Part shown: one piece after another, positions 57,601 to 60,408 of the stretch
How the letters are laid out: the number at the start of each line of letters is the position of its first letter
Position numbering within the stretch: position 1 is the stretch's first letter
Source of the DNA: Planctomycetota bacterium
GTDB taxonomy: Bacteria > Planctomycetota > SZUA-567 > H5-PLA8
DNA: 60,408 bases
Assembly (NCBI GenBank): GCA_023150555.1
Contig: JAKLKQ010000039.1
Span: forward strand, 1 to 60,408
Direction: 5' to 3'
Translations under genes and position numbers: made by a program
The notes under the pieces: model-generated
Told to the model about the DNA's origin: nothing
The model's input: the letters and a program-made list of their open reading frames with translations, nothing else
Database searches by the model: none

Positions 57601-58337
57601 CGTTCCGCTCCGCGGCGGCCGGCTTCTTCGACCTCGCCAACGACGGCGGCACCGGCAACTGGGGCGGGTTCCGTTCGAGCTGCACCAACAACCTTATTCC
57701 CGGCGACGGGGTGCTCGCCGCGCCCGACTACACGCGCACCTGTACGTGCAGCTACCAGAACCAGACTTCGCTGGGCCTGATCCACATGCCCGAAGCGGAG
57801 GTCTGGACCTTCAACAAGATTGACGCGAAGGGCCCGATTCAGCGCCTGGGCCTGAACCTGGGCGCGCCGGGCGACCGCCGCGCGGACGACGGCACGCTAT
57901 GGCTCGAGTTCCCCGTCGTGGGCGGGGCCTCGCCCGAGATTAAGGCCGAGGTCACCGGGCCGGCCGCGTACTTCCGGCGCCACCCGCTGGCCGTGGAAGG
58001 TGGCGTGCCGTGGATCGCGGCCAGCGGCGCGCAGGGATTGACCGGCGTGAAGATCCCCCTCGATGCCGGCGCGAAAGCCGAGCGCAGCTTCACGGTGGAG
58101 CTGCACTTTGCCGAGCCCGATGACGTGAAGCCGGGCGCGCGCGTCTTCTCCGTCGCGCTGAACGGCCAGCCCGTGCTCAGCGACTTCGACGTGGTGAAGG
58201 AAGCCGGCGGGCGCCTGCGCGGCCTGGTCAAGGCGTTCCCCGGCGTGAAGGCGAAGGACGTCCTCGAGATCACGCTCACGCCAAAGACCGGCGCAGCGCT
58301 GCTGTGCGGCGTCTCGGTGCGCGAGGAAGGCAAGTAG
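54684..58337 (+). CDS. Giant secreted PQQ-type propeller protein with an inserted methyltransferase-like domain and malectin tail
   Basis: 1217 residues from the ATG at 54684 (AGGAG 5 bases upstream). Signal peptide to about residue 28. An N-terminal PQQ-type beta-propeller half shows repeated AYDTGSGAEVWRFYTG-like blades. Around residues 440-590 a Rossmann-like segment reads GYLLVAGNSGAGFLSELKSG and LQLVALDPDAKKVEEARRSLG, the pattern of a SAM methyltransferase, though the usual glycine motif is weak. A second propeller half follows, with a Cys-rich TCTCSYQNQTS stretch. The C-terminal about 150 residues resemble malectin (FTVELHFAEPDD). It probably acts outside the cytoplasm; whether the middle domain still binds SAM is doubtful. 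Confidence 0.85.
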   Translation: MNRVAAAALRLLLILVLSVAGALGSAQAGDWPMWRHDAARSGISDEQLPAQLHLQWTRALPPTAPAWPDQGVLKSEFDQFYKPIVLGKRLIVGSSRDDSVTAYDTGSGAEVWRFYTGGPVRQAPAAGNGKVYVASDDGYLYCLDAEKGTQIWTFRGGPADRRVIGNGRLVSMWPARGGPALHDGKVYFAASVWPFMGVFVHALDAETGKVVWTNDGSGAYYTDQGHKSPAFAGPAPQGELAVGDGLLIVPSGRSQPAGFDLKTGALRFFQASSRGSPVAMAFKQGFFCANVIGDPGTGESLTGAIPRVQAANAEAAYIGGDELRAYDLTKWAHGEYKDWQNKTQTGWSAPELWRLDGDVSGVIRAGNTLYAWEKNKLMAVPLPAAGAKPTVAWTQGLDGTVGHALAADGKLFVVTATHKIYCYGGTKGEAKKHDESGVLLENSNGAGGAAKLVEQLKLVTGTQPGYLLVAGNSGAGFLSELKSGTQLQLVALDPDAKKVEEARRSLGRSYGPEIAAHQGSILDFGLPPYFASAVVVSDPASAGFEKTEAFAEKVFHVLRPYGGTAFLMLKPEQHAALEAAVAKLKLENAKITRDGEVSVLKRESALPGAGSWTHNNADAQHTCVSQDARVKLPLGLLWFGGSSNADILPRHGHGPLPQVAGGRIFIEGPDILRAMDVYTGRVLWQAEFKGLGTPFDQEEHFPGANATNGNYVSLPDAVYVAHGRKVVKLEPATGKTAATFELPPLKNGEQPPVVGYLGVQGGLLVAGAAPISYDIQFRELNVATADYSVSSRALVAMDRNTGEVRWVQAARNGWWHNGIVLSDDTVFAIDRLPTGSKAAGNGPPRVVAMDAATGKERWSDEKGVFGTWLGYHAAKDLLLQATRSSRDMIEEPNRGLKVYRAKDGSMAWEDSSKKYRGPCLLRGDEIIAQGVAFELETGKYKMRKDPLTGAEGTWNFTRNYGCNTANGSLNLLTFRSAAAGFFDLANDGGTGNWGGFRSSCTNNLIPGDGVLAAPDYTRTCTCSYQNQTSLGLIHMPEAEVWTFNKIDAKGPIQRLGLNLGAPGDRRADDGTLWLEFPVVGGASPEIKAEVTGPAAYFRRHPLAVEGGVPWIAASGAQGLTGVKIPLDAGAKAERSFTVELHFAEPDDVKPGARVFSVALNGQPVLSDFDVVKEAGGRLRGLVKAFPGVKAKDVLEITLTPKTGAALLCGVSVREEGK

Positions 58338-58411
58338 CGAAGGCCAAGCCGCCAAGAACGGCGTCTCCCGATTCCGGTTCACGGTTCGCAACGAAAAACG
58401 CGCAAGCGCGT

Positions 58412-58434
58412 GGCGCGGGTTGCCAACCCGCGCC
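58412..58434. repeat. REP-like palindrome, copy 1
   Basis: GGCGCGGGTT pairs with AACCCGCGCC around a GCC loop: a perfect 10-base stem. The same sequence recurs at 58600-58621. Located just after the PQQ gene; it can act as a terminator-like or REP element. Confidence 0.75.
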
Positions 58435-58498
58435 TTTCCGCAAGGTGCAGGCGCACGACAGCAGCCCGCCGACATGCGGTGCGCTCACGACCGATTGG

Positions 58499-58542
58499 CC
58501 CGGACGTTGCCACGTCCGGGTCGCGGCGCAGTGCGCCGCGAC
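58499..58542. repeat. Two adjacent strong palindromes
   Basis: CCCGGACGT (58499-58507) pairs with ACGTCCGGG (58512-58520). Immediately after, GTCGCGGCGCA (58520-58530) pairs with TGCGCCGCGAC (58532-58542). Stems of 9 and 11 bases with tiny loops. They lie between the two REP copies, forming one cluster. Confidence 0.65.
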
Positions 58543-58599
58543 AAGAAGCATTCTGAGCGCTCTCAAGAGTACGAAGGATATCGCGAAGCCGCTTGCGGT

Positions 58600-58621
58600 G
58601 GCGCGGGTTGCCAACCCGCGC
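58600..58621. repeat. REP-like palindrome, copy 2
   Basis: Same GGCGCGGGTTGCCAACCCGC core as at 58412, 188 bases further on, again in the plus orientation. Exact conservation over 22 bases argues for a repeat family, perhaps spread by a RAYT-type transposase elsewhere; none is visible here. Confidence 0.7.
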
Positions 58622-58685
58622 ATCTAGGGCGAAGAACAACTCGGACATTCATTCCTTCGGAAGCGTAATGAGACAGCGAACCGAA

Positions 58686-58874
58686 CCGCTCCGTAGGAGC
58701 GGCACCGCATGCAGACTAACCGGTGCGGCCCTTTCAGGGCCGGTTCGTTGAACGCCGGGCACCCAGGGTTACGCACGACTTCGTCGCGCTCACCCTGGGC
58801 TATCGGATTCAACCCCTTCGGGGTTGCTATGGCATTACCGCCGCGCCGAGTTGTCGCGCTAAAGCCCCTAGGGC
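58686..58874. repeat. Multi-hairpin intergenic repeat element
   Basis: A run of hairpins: CCGCTCC/GGAGCGG (58686-58702), CGGCCCT/AGGGCCG (58726-58742), CCCAGGGT/ACCCTGGG (58762-58799), AACCCC/GGGGTT (58811-58825) and GCCCCTAGGGC (58864-58874). Such hairpin arrays of this composition occur as dispersed repeats in planctomycete-type genomes and often produce spurious protein predictions. No gene is supported within it. Confidence 0.6.
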
Positions 58875-58895
58875 GAAAGCGGGACCGGGGGCTAC

Positions 58896-59339
58896 TTACT
58901 TGGGGGCGGGAGGGGGGTGGGGGGATTGGGTTGGTTGCGGCTTTTCCTCGTCCTTTTCGTCACGATCCTTCGTTGACGCACCCTGGGTCGGCACACTGGT
59001 GCCTGGGCCCCTACAGTCGGTACAGTACAGTCGCTTCAGCACACCTTTGAATCCCAAAAGGATAAAAATCAGAAAAATTACTAAGATAGCCACGTTCAGA
59101 AGCAAATATGAAACAACGAGCATTGGGGGAAGCCAACCAGGGCGTTGAATCACCTCGCCATTTACTTTTTCCTCAAAATGATAAAATCGAAAAGGGAACC
59201 CATAACTAACACCCTCAACCTCAAGAAACTCCCTGATTTCAAGCTCTCTAGGATAGAAATTTAATCCAAAATATATGCTGGAAAATATGAATGCAAAAAT
59301 GAGTCTTCCGAGTCTAAATCTGAATCCAGAGGCATTCAT
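58896..59339 (-). CDS. Small membrane protein next to the RHS toxin, candidate immunity protein
   Basis: 147 residues. Two hydrophobic helices (LIFAFIFSSIYFGLNFYP and a long one around VVSYLLLNVAILVIFLIFIL), a CTDC pair and a Pro-rich, acidic tail. The gene is AT-rich, like the RHS tip and unlike the rest of the window. It follows the RHS toxin gene by 83 bases on the same strand, the usual position of an immunity gene. The C-terminal tail lies in GC-rich repeat sequence, so the stop may have been moved. No family known. Confidence 0.6.
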   Translation of the reverse strand: MNASGFRFRLGRLIFAFIFSSIYFGLNFYPRELEIREFLEVEGVSYGFPFRFYHFEEKVNGEVIQRPGWLPPMLVVSYLLLNVAILVIFLIFILLGFKGVLKRLYCTDCRGPGTSVPTQGASTKDRDEKDEEKPQPTQSPHPPPAPK

Positions 59340-59422
59340 ATTTCAACCCACAACTGATCGAAATCATTCTCGCGTTTGCGAAATGCGTTCATGGCCAAAC
59401 AACTACTTGGCCCAACCTCTGA

Positions 59423-60408
59423 CTAATGCCACTGATTGTAGTCGCCAATGCTCTCGTGGTAAGCATCGCTTAACTCCTTATCTCTCTTCTTGATCCAATC
59501 ATTAACTTCTGTTTGCAAATCGTTGGCCAAGGACGCGCAAGTGTCTTTCGGCTCCGAGAATGTCATCTGCTGGATAAAGCGATCGCCAATTCCGCATACA
59601 TTCTTAAGCCGTCTATTTGCTCTTCCGCCAAATTTTGCCCAGCCTTCTGTTAATGCCGTGAAGTATGCGTCCAAATGTGCAAGCTCATGCTGAAGAACGA
59701 GGTCCTGGTCTGCTGCTGTAATGCCCGGAGTGAGTACGCCTCCGTGCTTTTGGACAAAAGCAATTGGTTTCATATTTCCAACTTTTGGAATTCGAATTCT
59801 CCAGTCATATGGGATTTTCCAAATCCAGTATTCGCACAGGCAACAACTACGCAAAATATACTTCGCACGAGCACCGTGATATCCTCTAAAGCTTCCGAAA
59901 TGCCACGTTGATCTATTTGTACCTATTTGACCGGTATCTTCGCTTGGAGTTCCCCAGTCTTGCTCCTGTATTCCACCTGGTACCCCTACCTCTTGGGGCG
60001 TTCGATTTCGATCTCGGAATAGTCCCTCTGGGTCTTTATTCTCTTTAGATCTATCAATGAAAAATATCGCATCAATTACAGATAAGCCGGGATTGTCAAC
60101 AAAATCAGTTACCTTTGAGACAATTTTCTCCACCGTTTGTTCCGTGCCTGAATTTGTAGTCTCGGATGCCAGCCCATTCTTATCCACCTGCCCCACCGGG
60201 TTATTCGACCAAGCCCTGTACTTGTTCGGGTAGTTCAGGAAGTCCCTGCTGAGGAAAATCCCCAGTTCGGGATCATAGATACGATACTTCGATAACCCGT
60301 ACGACCTGCTGCCGATCTGCAAGGTCAACCCGTTGGCCTGGTAAATGAGATTTTCCGGCGCCAGGTAGGAGAAGCGTAGCCCGGCGCGGCGTCTTCGGTT
60401 CGCGGGGA
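59423..60408 (-). CDS. RHS-family polymorphic toxin, C-terminal tip (partial, N-terminus beyond window)
   Basis: The frame runs from the window edge to the stop at 59423, about 328 codons. The N-terminal part is RHS core: RIYDPELGIFLSRDFLNYPN then YRAWSNNPVGQVDKNGL, the usual end of the conserved core. From about 60170 downstream the DNA is AT-rich and the protein is a variable toxin tip. The tip contains LQHELAHLDAYF, a HExxH zinc-protease motif, near residue 240 of the visible part, and ends YHESIGDYNQWH, resembling DUF922-type putative zinc proteases. RHS proteins are secreted or contact-dependent toxins. The gene on the edge is likely large. Confidence 0.82.
   Translation of the reverse strand, partial: PANRRRRAGLRFSYLAPENLIYQANGLTLQIGSRSYGLSKYRIYDPELGIFLSRDFLNYPNKYRAWSNNPVGQVDKNGLASETTNSGTEQTVEKIVSKVTDFVDNPGLSVIDAIFFIDRSKENKDPEGLFRDRNRTPQEVGVPGGIQEQDWGTPSEDTGQIGTNRSTWHFGSFRGYHGARAKYILRSCCLCEYWIWKIPYDWRIRIPKVGNMKPIAFVQKHGGVLTPGITAADQDLVLQHELAHLDAYFTALTEGWAKFGGRANRRLKNVCGIGDRFIQQMTFSEPKDTCASLANDLQTEVNDWIKKRDKELSDAYHESIGDYNQWH

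Noticed and set aside
58709..59148. Short frames on the plus strand in the repeat region
   Set aside because: They are translations of the multi-hairpin repeat and have no protein-like features.

Overview
This 60.4 kb window is GC-rich, densely coding chromosome from a Gram-negative bacterium: it has outer-membrane porin, secretin and lipoprotein genes. FHA-domain-laden Tad pilus genes, a PQQ-type propeller protein with an inserted methyltransferase-like domain and a C-terminal malectin-like domain, a sigma factor with a membrane-anchored C-terminal extension and many large secreted proteins resemble Planctomycetota/PVC-type bacteria or a neighbouring candidate phylum. That placement is inferred from gene content; there is no rRNA or other decisive marker in the window. 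No tRNA, rRNA, CRISPR array or intact transposase was recognised.

Layout. (1) 1-2.4 kb: a divergent pair of membrane proteins, a PAP2/AUR1-like protein cut by the window edge and an STT3-like GT-C protein. (2) 2.4-18.6 kb, minus strand: a 15-gene Tad/Flp pilus operon with two Flp-type pilins, CpaB, secretin, prepilin peptidase, three TadE/TadG-like proteins, an FHA-FHA-TadA ATPase, TadB, TadC, two further FHA membrane proteins and a lipoprotein. No TadZ/CpaE or TadD is seen. (3) 18.6-19.9 kb: a non-coding stretch with several hairpins. (4) 19.9-26.5 kb: ilvD with an overlapping lipoprotein, a porin, acylphosphatase and an alanine-glyoxylate-type aminotransferase. (5) 26.8-32.4 kb: a tightly packed plus-strand operon encoding a sigma-region-4-like protein, a FeeM-like N-acyl amino acid synthase, a PP-loop amidotransferase-like ATPase, a long-chain acyl-CoA ligase and a thioester-reductase-like NAD(P) enzyme. 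This is the best candidate for an undescribed pathway. (6) 32.5-37.4 kb: an ECF sigma factor fused to a membrane anchor and outer domain, a sugar-nucleotide epimerase, a GT1 glycosyltransferase and a CDP-alcohol phosphatidyltransferase. (7) 37.5-44.8 kb: an NtrB/NtrC-like two-component pair, aroC, hemL and small unknowns. (8) 44.9-58.3 kb: a membrane-anchored glycoside-hydrolase-like protein, a minus-strand run (metG, transglutaminase, cupredoxin-like protein, moaA, alpha/beta hydrolase) and the giant PQQ/methyltransferase/malectin protein. (9) 58.4-60.4 kb: a cluster of strong palindromes (REP-like) and then the AT-rich tip of an RHS polymorphic toxin with a HExxH motif and a probable immunity gene, which look recently acquired.

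How parts may work together. The pilus operon should build a surface Flp pilus; its repeated FHA domains suggest control by Ser/Thr phosphorylation, but no such kinase lies in the window. Genes from 26.8 to 37.4 kb all run the same way and could together make and decorate an acyl-amino-acid-derived lipid. That is inference from predicted enzyme types and gene packing, not from any known cluster of identical content.
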